The notes: generated by a model from the sequence alone, not told the origin. A stretch of 5,649 nt of DNA from Moraxellaceae bacterium (GCA_021156385.1 JAJNDL010000105.1:1-5649); one strand, 5' to 3'; shown: positions 1 to 4,920, numbered from the stretch's first letter. Translations and numbers: made by a program.

Positions 1-1
1 G

Positions 2-451
2 GCTGGCGTCGGCACCGGCGGCACCATCACCGGCGTGTCGCGCTACATCAAGAACACGCAGGGCAAGGTCATCCAGAGCATCGCGGTCGAGCCTGCGGCC
101 TCGCCCCTGATCACGCAGACCCTGAAGGGCGAGCCGCTGGCGCCGGCGCCGCACAAGATCCAGGGCATCGGCGCCAACTTCGTGCCGAAGAACCTGGACC
201 TGTCCGTGATCGACGGCGTCGAGACGGTCGGCAACGACGAGGCCATCGAGTACGCCCGCCGCCTCATGAGGGAGGAGGGCATCCTGGGCGGCATCTCCTG
301 CGGCGCCGCCGTCTGCGCCACGGCACGCCTCGCGGCCCGGCCGGAGAACGCCGGCAAGATGATCGTCGTGGTGCTGCCCGACTCGGGAGAGCGCTATCTC
401 AGTTCGCCGCTCTTCGAGGGCATGTTCAGCGAGCAGGAGCTGGTGCAATGA
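2..451 (+). CDS. cysK: Cysteine synthase A (O-acetylserine sulfhydrylase), C-terminal part
   Basis: Pyridoxal-phosphate enzyme that makes L-cysteine from O-acetylserine and sulfide in the cytoplasm, the last step of sulfate assimilation. The gene enters from the left edge in frame, so only about 149 C-terminal residues are visible. The fragment opens with [17 protein letters not shown], whose GTGGT is the loop that holds the PLP phosphate in this family. Further on are [13 protein letters not shown], typical of CysK, the ISCGAA segment, and PDSGERYLS, whose serine contacts the PLP ring nitrogen. The catalytic lysine lies upstream of the window. CysM is the alternative; the C-terminal PLFEGMF and the NLDL segment favour CysK. 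The stop overlaps the next start as ATGA, so the MAPEG gene is probably translationally coupled to it. Confidence 0.93.
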   Translation, partial: AGVGTGGTITGVSRYIKNTQGKVIQSIAVEPAASPLITQTLKGEPLAPAPHKIQGIGANFVPKNLDLSVIDGVETVGNDEAIEYARRLMREEGILGGISCGAAVCATARLAARPENAGKMIVVVLPDSGERYLSSPLFEGMFSEQELVQ

Positions 452-828
452 CGATCGCCTACTGGTGCGTCCTGGCCGCCCTCCTGATGCCCTACATATG
501 GACCGGCGTGGCCAAAGCCAGCGGCGGCTTCGCCCCGCGCGACAACCGCAATCCGCGCGAGTACCTGGACAAGCTGCAGGGGCCGGCCAAGCGGGCGCAC
601 TGGGCCCAGCTCAATACCTTCGAGTCCATCCCGGGCTTCATGGCGGCGGTGATCATCGCCCACCTGGCGCAGGGCCCGCAGGACTGGATCGATGCCCTGG
701 CGCTGACCTACATCGGGCTGCGCCTGGCCTATGGCGTGCTCTACATCGCCGACAAGCCGGCGCTGCGCTCCCTGGTCTGGGCGGCCGGGCTGGGGTGCGT
801 GGTGGGGCTGTTCGTGGTATCGGCCTGA
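448..828 (+). CDS. MAPEG family membrane protein
   Basis: A 126-residue integral membrane protein of the MAPEG family (membrane-associated proteins in eicosanoid and glutathione metabolism). The first 22 residues are a hydrophobic helix ([17 protein letters not shown]). A polar cytoplasmic-type loop rich in R, D and N follows at about 25-52. The family motif N-x2-E-x2-P is present as N56, E59, P62 ([10 protein letters not shown]) and leads into a second helix near 63-75. Two more hydrophobic segments follow at about 80-97 and 103-125. Length and four-helix layout fit the family. Bacterial members of this short type mostly have no proven substrate, so glutathione-dependent chemistry is only a family-level expectation. 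The ATG overlaps the cysK stop by four bases, which implies one transcript. No clear T-rich hairpin lies between the two genes. Confidence 0.85.
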   Translation: MTIAYWCVLAALLMPYIWTGVAKASGGFAPRDNRNPREYLDKLQGPAKRAHWAQLNTFESIPGFMAAVIIAHLAQGPQDWIDALALTYIGLRLAYGVLYIADKPALRSLVWAAGLGCVVGLFVVSA

Positions 829-856
829 ACGGCGCGCCAGCGCTACGTTCTTCGGC

Positions 857-884
857 TTGGCGGGGCAGGGCGGGGCGCTATAAT
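857..884 (+). promoter_or_regulatory. Sigma-70-type promoter for ppa
   Basis: TTGGCG (857-862), a 16-bp spacer, then a perfect TATAAT (879-884). The predicted start of transcription is near 891, about 30 nt before the ppa ATG. The -10 box sits in the loop of a perfect hairpin, described separately. The -35 box is only partly consensus. Confidence 0.7.
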
Positions 885-900
885 GCGCCCCGTTTTCTTT
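871..900 (+). terminator. Hairpin plus T-rich run overlapping the ppa -10 box
   Basis: CGGGGCGC (871-878) and GCGCCCCG (885-892) are perfect reverse complements around the 6-base loop TATAAT. TTTTCTTT (893-900) follows directly. As RNA from the cysK-MAPEG operon this has the form of an intrinsic terminator, 43 nt after the MAPEG stop. As DNA it contains the ppa -10 box. The terminator role is inferred from form alone. Confidence 0.5.
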
Positions 901-920
901 CCCCTCCTGCGAGACAAGCC

Positions 921-1445
921 ATGAGCTACAGCAATGTTCCGGCCGGCAAGGACGTGCCGAACGACATCTACGTCATCATCGAGATCCCGGCCAATGCCGC
1001 TCCCATCAAGTACGAGATCGACAAGGCCTCCGACGCCCTCTTCGTCGACCGCTTCATCGGCACCGGCATGTCGTATCCCGTGAACTATGGCTATATCCCG
1101 CACACCCTCTCCGAGGATGGCGATCCCCTCGACGTGCTGGTGGTGACGCCGTTCCCGGTGCAGCCCGGTTCGGTGATCCGTTCGCGCGTGGTCGGCAAGC
1201 TCAACATGGAAGACGAAGCCGGCATCGACACCAAGCTCATCGCCGTGCCGCACGACAAGCTGACGCCGCTCTACAAGAACGTGAAGGAGTACACCGACCT
1301 GCCCGAGCTGCTGCTCGGCCAGATCAAGCACTTCTTCGAGAACTACAAGGCGCTGGAGCCCGGCAAGTGGGTCAAGCTCACCGGCTGGGAGGGCGCCGAG
1401 GCGGCCCGCGCCGATGTACTGAAGGCCATCGCCGCCGCAAAATAA
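921..1445 (+). CDS. ppa: Inorganic pyrophosphatase, class I
   Basis: A cytoplasmic enzyme that hydrolyses pyrophosphate to two phosphates with Mg2+, pulling biosynthetic reactions forward. It has 174 residues, the usual length for bacterial class I enzymes, and aligns with E. coli Ppa with a one-residue offset. The signature DGDPLDV gives metal ligands D66, D68 and D71. Other expected active-site residues are present: E21, K30, E32, R44, Y56, D98, D103, K105, and the Y142-K143 pair. The C-terminal region ([32 protein letters not shown]) is also typical. The ATG at 921 is chosen because the protein begins at the family's normal N-terminus ([18 protein letters not shown]) and a promoter lies just upstream. 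A longer in-frame reading that starts inside the MAPEG gene is an artefact. The Shine-Dalgarno sequence is weak (GCGAGA). The gene appears monocistronic, with its own promoter and terminator. Confidence 0.97.
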   Translation: MSYSNVPAGKDVPNDIYVIIEIPANAAPIKYEIDKASDALFVDRFIGTGMSYPVNYGYIPHTLSEDGDPLDVLVVTPFPVQPGSVIRSRVVGKLNMEDEAGIDTKLIAVPHDKLTPLYKNVKEYTDLPELLLGQIKHFFENYKALEPGKWVKLTGWEGAEAARADVLKAIAAAK

Positions 1446-1460
1446 AGCTGCATCACGCAA

Positions 1461-1492
1461 GACAAAAAGCCCGCTTATGCGGGCTTTTTGTC
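1461..1492 (+). terminator. Intrinsic terminator after ppa
   Basis: A 14-bp perfect stem (1461-1474 with 1479-1492) closes a TTAT loop. Its centre is AAAAAGCCCGC/GCGGGCTTTTT, so the arms supply the T run on both strands and the element can work in both directions. It starts 15 nt after the ppa stop. Confidence 0.92.
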
Positions 1493-1536
1493 ATTCTAGA
1501 ATCAGCACTTCCGCAACTGGCATCATCAGCAGGCAC

Positions 1537-1542
1537 AAGGAG
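1537..1542 (+). promoter_or_regulatory. Shine-Dalgarno site of the 70-residue gene
   Basis: AAGGAG lies 6 nt before the ATG at 1549. It decides the start: an earlier in-frame ATG at 1477 falls inside the terminator hairpin and has no ribosome-binding site. Confidence 0.75.
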
Positions 1543-1548
1543 TGTGTG

Positions 1549-1761
1549 ATGAATGACAGCAGTCCCCTTCCCCTGTCGCGCAGCGCCGACCAGATCCTCA
1601 ACGAACTGCGGGCCGAGGTGCTGCGGCTCGAGCACGAGCGCGATCATTTCGACGAGCTGCCCCCCGAGCGCCGGCTGAAAAGCGTCGATGTCTATGCCGA
1701 GCGCATCCGCCGTCGCCAGGCCCTGCTCGACCTGCTCGGGACGTCGTCGCGGCCCCAGTGA
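1549..1761 (+). CDS. Small hypothetical protein, charged and helical
   Basis: A 70-residue protein I do not recognise. After a Ser/Pro/Leu-rich N-terminus (1-12), residues about 13-64 are rich in E, R, L and D (ILNELRAEVLRLEHERDHF, then ERIRRRQALLDLLG). The leucine/isoleucine spacing suggests an amphipathic helix or a short coiled-coil hairpin, broken near ELPPERR. There is no signal peptide, membrane segment or cysteine, so it is expected to be cytoplasmic. The coding call rests on the excellent AAGGAG site, codon use like that of neighbouring genes, and a position between a terminator and a promoter where a small gene fits. Its start context closely resembles that of the phasin gene downstream. 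No clear promoter is visible; the 56 nt between the ppa terminator and the ATG must hold it. Function unknown. Confidence 0.68.
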   Translation: MNDSSPLPLSRSADQILNELRAEVLRLEHERDHFDELPPERRLKSVDVYAERIRRRQALLDLLGTSSRPQ

Positions 1762-1815
1762 GAGTTTCATCCCCGACGCGCTTGAATGTCTGACAAGAAC
1801 GGGCCGGCCCGGGCG

Positions 1816-1835
1816 GGCGATTTTTATAATTCGCC
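1816..1835 (+). promoter_or_regulatory. Candidate phasin promoter -10 region with flanking inverted repeat
   Basis: A perfect TATAAT at 1825-1830 follows a T run (1821-1825). It is bracketed by GGCGA (1816-1820) and TCGCC (1831-1835). The predicted transcript would start near 1837, about 73 nt before the phasin ATG. No good -35 hexamer sits 16-18 bp upstream, where the sequence is very GC-rich, so this promoter may need an activator or may be weak. Confidence 0.5.
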
Positions 1836-1840
1836 GCGTT

Positions 1841-1869
1841 GACCCGATGCATTAATGCATTCGCGGGTC
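1841..1869. promoter_or_regulatory. Nested palindrome in the phasin leader, possible operator
   Basis: A perfect 14-bp palindrome ATGCATTAATGCAT (1847-1860) lies between GACCCG (1841-1846) and CGGGTC (1864-1869), which are also reverse complements, with a three-base asymmetry (TCG) on the right side. It sits just downstream of the predicted start point, where a repressor would block transcription. Identity of any regulator is unknown; a PHA-responsive repressor of the PhaR type is one candidate by context. Confidence 0.5.
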
Positions 1870-1896
1870 GCCGAAATTTCATTAGTCCTCTTATTC

Positions 1897-1901
1897 AAGG
1901 A
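1897..1901 (+). promoter_or_regulatory. Shine-Dalgarno site of the phasin gene
   Basis: AAGGA lies 8 nt before the ATG at 1910. The context CAAGGAAGTGTGTCATG is nearly the same as CAAGGAGTGTGTGATG in front of the 70-residue gene. Confidence 0.75.
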
Positions 1902-1909
1902 AGTGTGTC

Positions 1910-2287
1910 ATGGGTGAACTCAAGCAGTTGTCCGAATCGCAGAAGAGCCTGGTCGAGCGTGTGAAGAGCCTTGGCCAGCAGGTGTACCTGGCCAACCTCG
2001 GCCTGGCCAGCAAGGTGGAAGAAGAAGGCAAGAAGCAGTACGACCGTCTTGTCACGGCCGGTACCGAATCCCGCGGCCCGCAGGCTGCCGAAAGCAGCAA
2101 GGCCGTCCTGGCTGCCGTCGGCCTGGTCGAGGTGCTGAAGTCCGAAGCGGAAAAGCTGAAGGCCGAGGGCCTGAAGCTGCAGGTCGAGACCCTGAAGCAG
2201 CGCTTCAGCGGCATCGACCTCAAGACGGAGTCCCAGCGTCTGTTCGACGAACTGGTGGCCGCCGGCGAAAAACGCTCGGCCGCCTGA
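1910..2287 (+). CDS. Phasin, PhaF/PhaI-type PHA granule-associated protein
   Basis: A 125-residue protein that resembles the poly(hydroxyalkanoate) granule-associated phasins (the PhaF/PhaI family, distinct from PhaP). Such proteins coat PHA granules through an amphipathic helix and influence granule size and number. The diagnostic part is residues about 15-50, VERVKSLGQQVYLANLGLASKVEEEGKKQYDRLVTAG, matching the family pattern of a hydrophobic W/Y-LA-LG-x-S-K segment followed by EEG and an F/Y-x-x-LV-x-G segment. The rest (about 60-125) is rich in A, K, E and L and predicted helical, with K/E-rich repeats around EVLKSEAEKLKAEGLKLQ. There is no lysine-alanine-rich DNA-binding tail of the PhaF kind, so it is closer in size to PhaI. 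There is no signal peptide and no cysteine. It has a good Shine-Dalgarno site, its own promoter and operator candidates, and its own terminator, so it is probably expressed alone. No PHA synthase is in the window. Confidence 0.82.
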   Translation: MGELKQLSESQKSLVERVKSLGQQVYLANLGLASKVEEEGKKQYDRLVTAGTESRGPQAAESSKAVLAAVGLVEVLKSEAEKLKAEGLKLQVETLKQRFSGIDLKTESQRLFDELVAAGEKRSAA

Positions 2288-2317
2288 CCTCACGCGCTGA
2301 ATCGTTGTAACCCTCTT

Positions 2318-2349
2318 GGGGATGGCTCCCTCTGGCCATCCCCTTTTTT
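2318..2349 (+). terminator. Intrinsic terminator after the phasin gene
   Basis: GGGGATGGC (2318-2326) pairs perfectly with GCCATCCCC (2335-2343) across an 8-base loop, followed by six T (2344-2349). It lies 30 nt past the phasin stop. Confidence 0.93.
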
Positions 2350-2622
2350 ATTGCCCTGATTCCGCCATTGCCCGGCTTGCCGGCAAAATCTCCCGCAAAA
2401 GAGTCGGAGCCGACGGGGCTCCCGCGACTGCCGCCATCAGGCAGAATCCCGGACTGGCCCGGGCCCGGGCTTATACCGGTGCGACGGCTGTGGTTAAAAT
2501 GAGAACGGGTTCAAATCCCGCCCATGGCAGTCCGCAAAGAACCGGCTGTTGGAGCTTGCCGAAAGCTCAGGTAGAGTCCGGGAAAACCACTAGAACCACA
2601 TAATAAGAACTAGGGAGCACTC
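2350..2622 (+). promoter_or_regulatory. Long structured leader of the first AdeT-type gene
   Basis: There is no convincing gene in this 273-nt gap, but it is full of inverted repeats. GGAGCC (2406-2411) pairs with GGCTCC (2417-2422), CTGCC (2428-2432) with GGCAG (2440-2444), and GAGCTT (2552-2557) with AAGCTC (2563-2568). CCCGGGCCCGGG (2458-2469) is self-complementary. TCCCGGACT (2447-2455) can pair all nine bases with AGTCCGGGA (2575-2583), or its last six with AGTCCG (2529-2534). TAAAAT (2495-2500) and CATAAT (2599-2604) resemble -10 boxes, but neither has a -35. The last 35 nt are AT-richer and unpaired, exposing the Shine-Dalgarno site. This could be an untranslated regulatory RNA segment; it matches no riboswitch class I can name. 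Confidence 0.35.
2611..2617 (+). promoter_or_regulatory. Shine-Dalgarno site of the first AdeT-type gene
   Basis: TAGGGAG lies 5 nt before the ATG at 2623 and fixes that start, directly in front of the signal peptide. Confidence 0.75.
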
Positions 2623-3633
2623 ATGAAGCGTGCAGTAGCCTGTCTCGGACAGATCCTGCTCTGTCTGGGGTTGTCGACTTCCTTTGCCCATGCCAACTCC
2701 AAGCCACTGGTGATCTGCACCTGGGACATCCTCGGGCAGCAGGGCGACGCCACCAACATGATGAAGGACTACGTCCTCCAGGCCAAAGCCTGGGGCGTCA
2801 ACGTCGTCTCCAAGAGCTATACCAACGAGGGCATCGCGGCGGACGATTTCAAGGCCGGCCAGTGCGACGGCACCCTTATCACCGGTCTGCGCGCCCGCCA
2901 GTTCAACCAGTTCACCGGCTCCATCGACTCCGTCGGCTCCATCCCCAGCTACACCCACATGCGCGACGTGATCGACCTGCTGGCCAACCCCAAGCTGACG
3001 CCACGCATGGTCAGCGGCCAATACGAAGTGGTCGGGGCGATTCCGGTCGGCGCCGCCTATGCCTTCGTCAACGACCGCGCCATCAACAACCTGGCCAAGG
3101 CCGCCGGCAAGAAGATCGCGGTGCTGGACTGGGACAAGTCGCAGGCCGAGATGGTCAAGATCGTCGGCGCCGTGCCCGTGGCCGCGGACCTCACCTCCTA
3201 CGGCGGCAAGTTCAACAACGGCCAGGTCGACATCCTGTTCGCGCCCATCCCCCTCTACAAGCCGATGGAGCTGTACAAGGGCCTGGGCAACAAGGGCGCC
3301 ATCGCCCGCTTCCCCGTCATCAATCTGACCCTGCAGCTGATCATCCGCAAAGACCGCTTTCCGCCCGACTTCGGCATCAAGAGCCGCCAGTACATCGCCG
3401 ACCAGGTACCGCGCTTCTTCGGCATGATCCGCAACATGGAACGCGAGGTGGACTCCAAGCACTGGATGCATATCCCGCTGTCCGACCGTGAAGGCTACGA
3501 GAAGATCATGCGCGAGATGCGCATCCACCTGACCAAGTCCGGCTATTACGATCCGCGCATGATGACCCTGCTCAAGCGCATACGCTGCAAGCGCGAGCCG
3601 GATGCGGCGGAATGCTCGCTCAACGACGAATAA
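2623..3633 (+). CDS. AdeT1/2-type putative solute-binding protein (copy 1)
   Basis: A 336-residue exported protein of the family named after Acinetobacter AdeT1/AdeT2, which databases label putative solute-binding or RND-transport-associated. Members look like periplasmic binding proteins, but their ligand is not established. Residues 1-24 form a Sec signal peptide (MKRAV, a hydrophobic core, then SFAHA), with cleavage probably before N25. The mature start LVICTWDILGQQG is the first strand and ligand-side loop. Other family landmarks are DDFKAGQCDG (74-83), TGSIDSVGS, LAKAAGKKIAVLDWDKSQ (157-174), KFNNGQVDI and a GLGNKGAI segment. Cysteines C32, C81, C322 and C331 are all kept in copy 2 and may form disulfides. 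There is no lipobox and no membrane helix after the signal. The start is set by TAGGGAG and the signal peptide. No transporter membrane subunit is nearby. The reported link of AdeT to drug efflux in Acinetobacter should not be transferred here. Confidence 0.82.
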   Translation: MKRAVACLGQILLCLGLSTSFAHANSKPLVICTWDILGQQGDATNMMKDYVLQAKAWGVNVVSKSYTNEGIAADDFKAGQCDGTLITGLRARQFNQFTGSIDSVGSIPSYTHMRDVIDLLANPKLTPRMVSGQYEVVGAIPVGAAYAFVNDRAINNLAKAAGKKIAVLDWDKSQAEMVKIVGAVPVAADLTSYGGKFNNGQVDILFAPIPLYKPMELYKGLGNKGAIARFPVINLTLQLIIRKDRFPPDFGIKSRQYIADQVPRFFGMIRNMEREVDSKHWMHIPLSDREGYEKIMREMRIHLTKSGYYDPRMMTLLKRIRCKREPDAAECSLNDE

Positions 3634-3641
3634 GGTTATAA

Positions 3642-3664
3642 GAACGGGCCCGTCGGGCCCGTTC
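3642..3664 (+). terminator. Strong hairpin without a T run between the AdeT-type genes
   Basis: GAACGGGCCC (3642-3651) pairs perfectly with GGGCCCGTTC (3655-3664) over a 3-base loop GTC, 8 nt after the first gene's stop. The sequence after it (CGCTTCTGTC) lacks a proper T run. It may be a weak terminator, or a stem that stops RNA decay and lets some read-through reach the second gene. Confidence 0.5.
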
Positions 3665-3860
3665 CGCTTCTGTCGGATTCAGTCTGGTCTCCCGGTTGAC
3701 AGCCGGTACGCTATCGGCCAGGACGCCTGTCCGCCGGACGGCCTGAAGTCCCGGACAGTCAGTAAGTATTTAACGGCGTGCACTGCAAGACATGGATGGA
3801 CGAGCCGGCCTGGAGGCTATCTCGGCTCAGCAGTCACCCGAGAGGATCGAGGTCAAGTTA
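3665..3860 (+). promoter_or_regulatory. Structured leader of the second AdeT-type gene
   Basis: A 196-nt non-coding stretch. TTGACA (3696-3701) is a perfect -35 but has no -10 at the right distance. CTGTCCG (3727-3733) pairs with CGGACAG (3752-3758). GAGCCG (3802-3807) pairs with CGGCTC (3823-3828), enclosing GCC/GGC (3808-3810, 3815-3817). TCTCGG (3820-3825) pairs with CCGAGA (3838-3843), overlapping the previous arm, so the last two stems exclude each other; the second reaches the edge of the ribosome-binding region. TATTTAA (3767-3773) is the only AT-rich patch and could be a poor -10. The leader does not align by eye with that of copy 1. Confidence 0.35.
3849..3853 (+). promoter_or_regulatory. 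Shine-Dalgarno site of the second AdeT-type gene
   Basis: GAGGT lies 7 nt before the ATG at 3861. This start puts a normal signal peptide at the N-terminus. The in-frame ATG at 3792 would add 23 polar residues in front of the signal peptide and lies within the structured leader, so it is rejected. Confidence 0.7.
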
Positions 3861-4871
3861 ATGAGCATTCGCAAGCTTCCCTTCCTGAGCCGTGCACTGG
3901 GCGTGGCCCTGCTGGCTCTGGCGCCGCTGACGGCGGCCCATGCGCAGAGTGCCTGCGTCTTCGACCTGATGGGGTCGCAGGGGGAGAACTTTGCGCTGGC
4001 CCGCGATTTTGCGCTGGAGGCCAAGCGCGAGGGTATTAACCTGCGTCTGGTGCCCTACATGAACGAGGCCCTGGCCTTCGAGGATTTCAAGGCCGGCCAT
4101 TGTGACGCCGTGCTGATGACCAACCTGCGCGGTCGCCAGCTCAACAAGTTCGTCGGCAGCATCGACGCCATCGGCGCCGTGCCCACCGAGCAGACCCTGC
4201 GCGCCGTCATCGAGCTGCTGATGAGCCCGAAGAGCGCCGAGCGCATGATCAGCGGCCCCTACGAGGTCGCCGGCATCGTGCCCCTGGGCGGCGTTTATGT
4301 TTTCGTCGACGACCGCAACGTCAACACGCTGGCCAAGGCGGCCGGCAAGAAGATTGCCGTGTTCGACTGGGACAAGTCGCAGCGCCAGCTGGTGCAGAAC
4401 ATCGGTGCGCAGCCGGTGTCCGCGGACATCATCAATTTCGGCGCCAAGTTCAACAACGGCCAGGTCGACATCATCGCCGCCCCGGCCATCGCCTTTCGCC
4501 CGCTGGAACTCCATCGCGGCCTTGGCAATCGCGGTGCCATCGTCAACATGCCTTTCATGCAGATCACGGCCGTGATCGTGATCCGCCACGAGCGTTTCGA
4601 GCCGGGTGACGGCCAGAAGCTGCGCAACCTGGTGGTGAAGCGCATGGATCATTCCTTCAAGCTGATCCGCAAGTCCGAGCAGGACATTCCCGCCTACTAC
4701 TGGTCCAAGGTGCCGCAGGTGGAGATGGAGGATTACTTCCGCATGATGCGCGAGGCCCGCGTGAAGCTGACCGAGCAGGGCGAGTACGATCCGGCCATGA
4801 TGCGTTTCCTGAAGAAGGTGCGCTGCCGCTACAGCCCCGAGAACGCCGAGTGCATCCTCGACGACGAGTGA
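3861..4871 (+). CDS. AdeT1/2-type putative solute-binding protein (copy 2)
   Basis: The paralogue of the gene before it, also exactly 336 residues and alignable by eye without gaps at roughly half identity. Residues 1-28 form a Sec signal peptide (MSIRKLPFLSR, core LGVALLALAPL, then TAAHA) with cleavage before Q29. The mature protein begins SACVFDLMGSQGENF, closer to what I recall of typical AdeT-family sequences than copy 1's VICTWDILGQQGD. Shared landmarks keep their residue numbers: EDFKAGHCDA (74-83), VGSIDAIGA, LAKAAGKKIAVFDWDKSQ (157-174), KFNNGQVDI, and GLGNRGAI. Cysteines C32, C81, C322 and C331 match copy 1. Identity drops in the middle and C-terminal third (for example ITAVIVIRHERFEPGDGQK against LTLQLIIRKDRFPPDFGIK), so ligand or partner may differ. 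Role and ligand are unknown. No permease gene adjoins it. A strong bidirectional terminator follows 9 nt after the stop. Confidence 0.84.
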   Translation: MSIRKLPFLSRALGVALLALAPLTAAHAQSACVFDLMGSQGENFALARDFALEAKREGINLRLVPYMNEALAFEDFKAGHCDAVLMTNLRGRQLNKFVGSIDAIGAVPTEQTLRAVIELLMSPKSAERMISGPYEVAGIVPLGGVYVFVDDRNVNTLAKAAGKKIAVFDWDKSQRQLVQNIGAQPVSADIINFGAKFNNGQVDIIAAPAIAFRPLELHRGLGNRGAIVNMPFMQITAVIVIRHERFEPGDGQKLRNLVVKRMDHSFKLIRKSEQDIPAYYWSKVPQVEMEDYFRMMREARVKLTEQGEYDPAMMRFLKKVRCRYSPENAECILDDE

Positions 4872-4880
4872 GCGTGCTTC

Positions 4881-4920
4881 CGCAATAAAAAACCCGGCCT
4901 GTGCCGGGTTTTTTATTGCG
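4881..4920. terminator. Bidirectional intrinsic terminator between convergent genes
   Basis: An 18-bp perfect stem (4881-4898 with 4903-4920) closes a CTGT loop. The core is AAAAAACCCGGC/GCCGGGTTTTTT, giving a T run in both directions. It serves the second AdeT-type gene on + and the DUF1232 gene on -, whose stop is at 4937. Confidence 0.95.

Noticed and set aside
465..1445. A 326-residue + strand reading frame covering the MAPEG gene and ppa
   Set aside because: Its first half is MAPEG sequence read in another frame (R/P/G-rich nonsense) and its second half is ppa. The ppa start at 921, with its own promoter, is clear.
1477..1548. An N-terminal extension of the 70-residue protein from the ATG at 1477
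   Set aside because: That ATG lies inside the ppa terminator stem and has no Shine-Dalgarno sequence, while the ATG at 1549 has AAGGAG 6 nt upstream.
2458..2469. CCCGGGCCCGGG as a specific protein-binding site
   Set aside because: Low-complexity GC palindromes are common by chance in this base composition, and its placement gives no support.
2495..2530. A complete tRNA gene around the T-arm-like hairpin
   Set aside because: The 7 bases after the arm (CCATGGC) have no partner at the expected distance upstream, and no anticodon stem is visible.
2316..2603. A 95-codon + frame over the phasin terminator and the leader, ending in a possible 34-codon peptide from 2499
   Set aside because: It starts inside a terminator hairpin and has no ribosome-binding site. 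The internal ATG at 2499 also has none, and the peptide is unremarkable.
2590..3528. A 312-residue open frame on - strand
   Set aside because: It is antisense to the first AdeT-type gene, rich in H, D, V and G as expected for mirror frames of GC-rich genes, and shows no family motif.
3696..3724. TTGACA as a full promoter for the second AdeT-type gene
   Set aside because: The hexamer is perfect, but at 16-18 bp downstream there is only GC-rich sequence (around CCAGGAC) and no -10. It could matter only with an activator or another sigma factor.
3602..4039. A 145-codon + frame bridging the two AdeT-type genes
   Set aside because: It overlaps the end of one gene and the signal peptide of the next in a different frame, with no ribosome-binding site.
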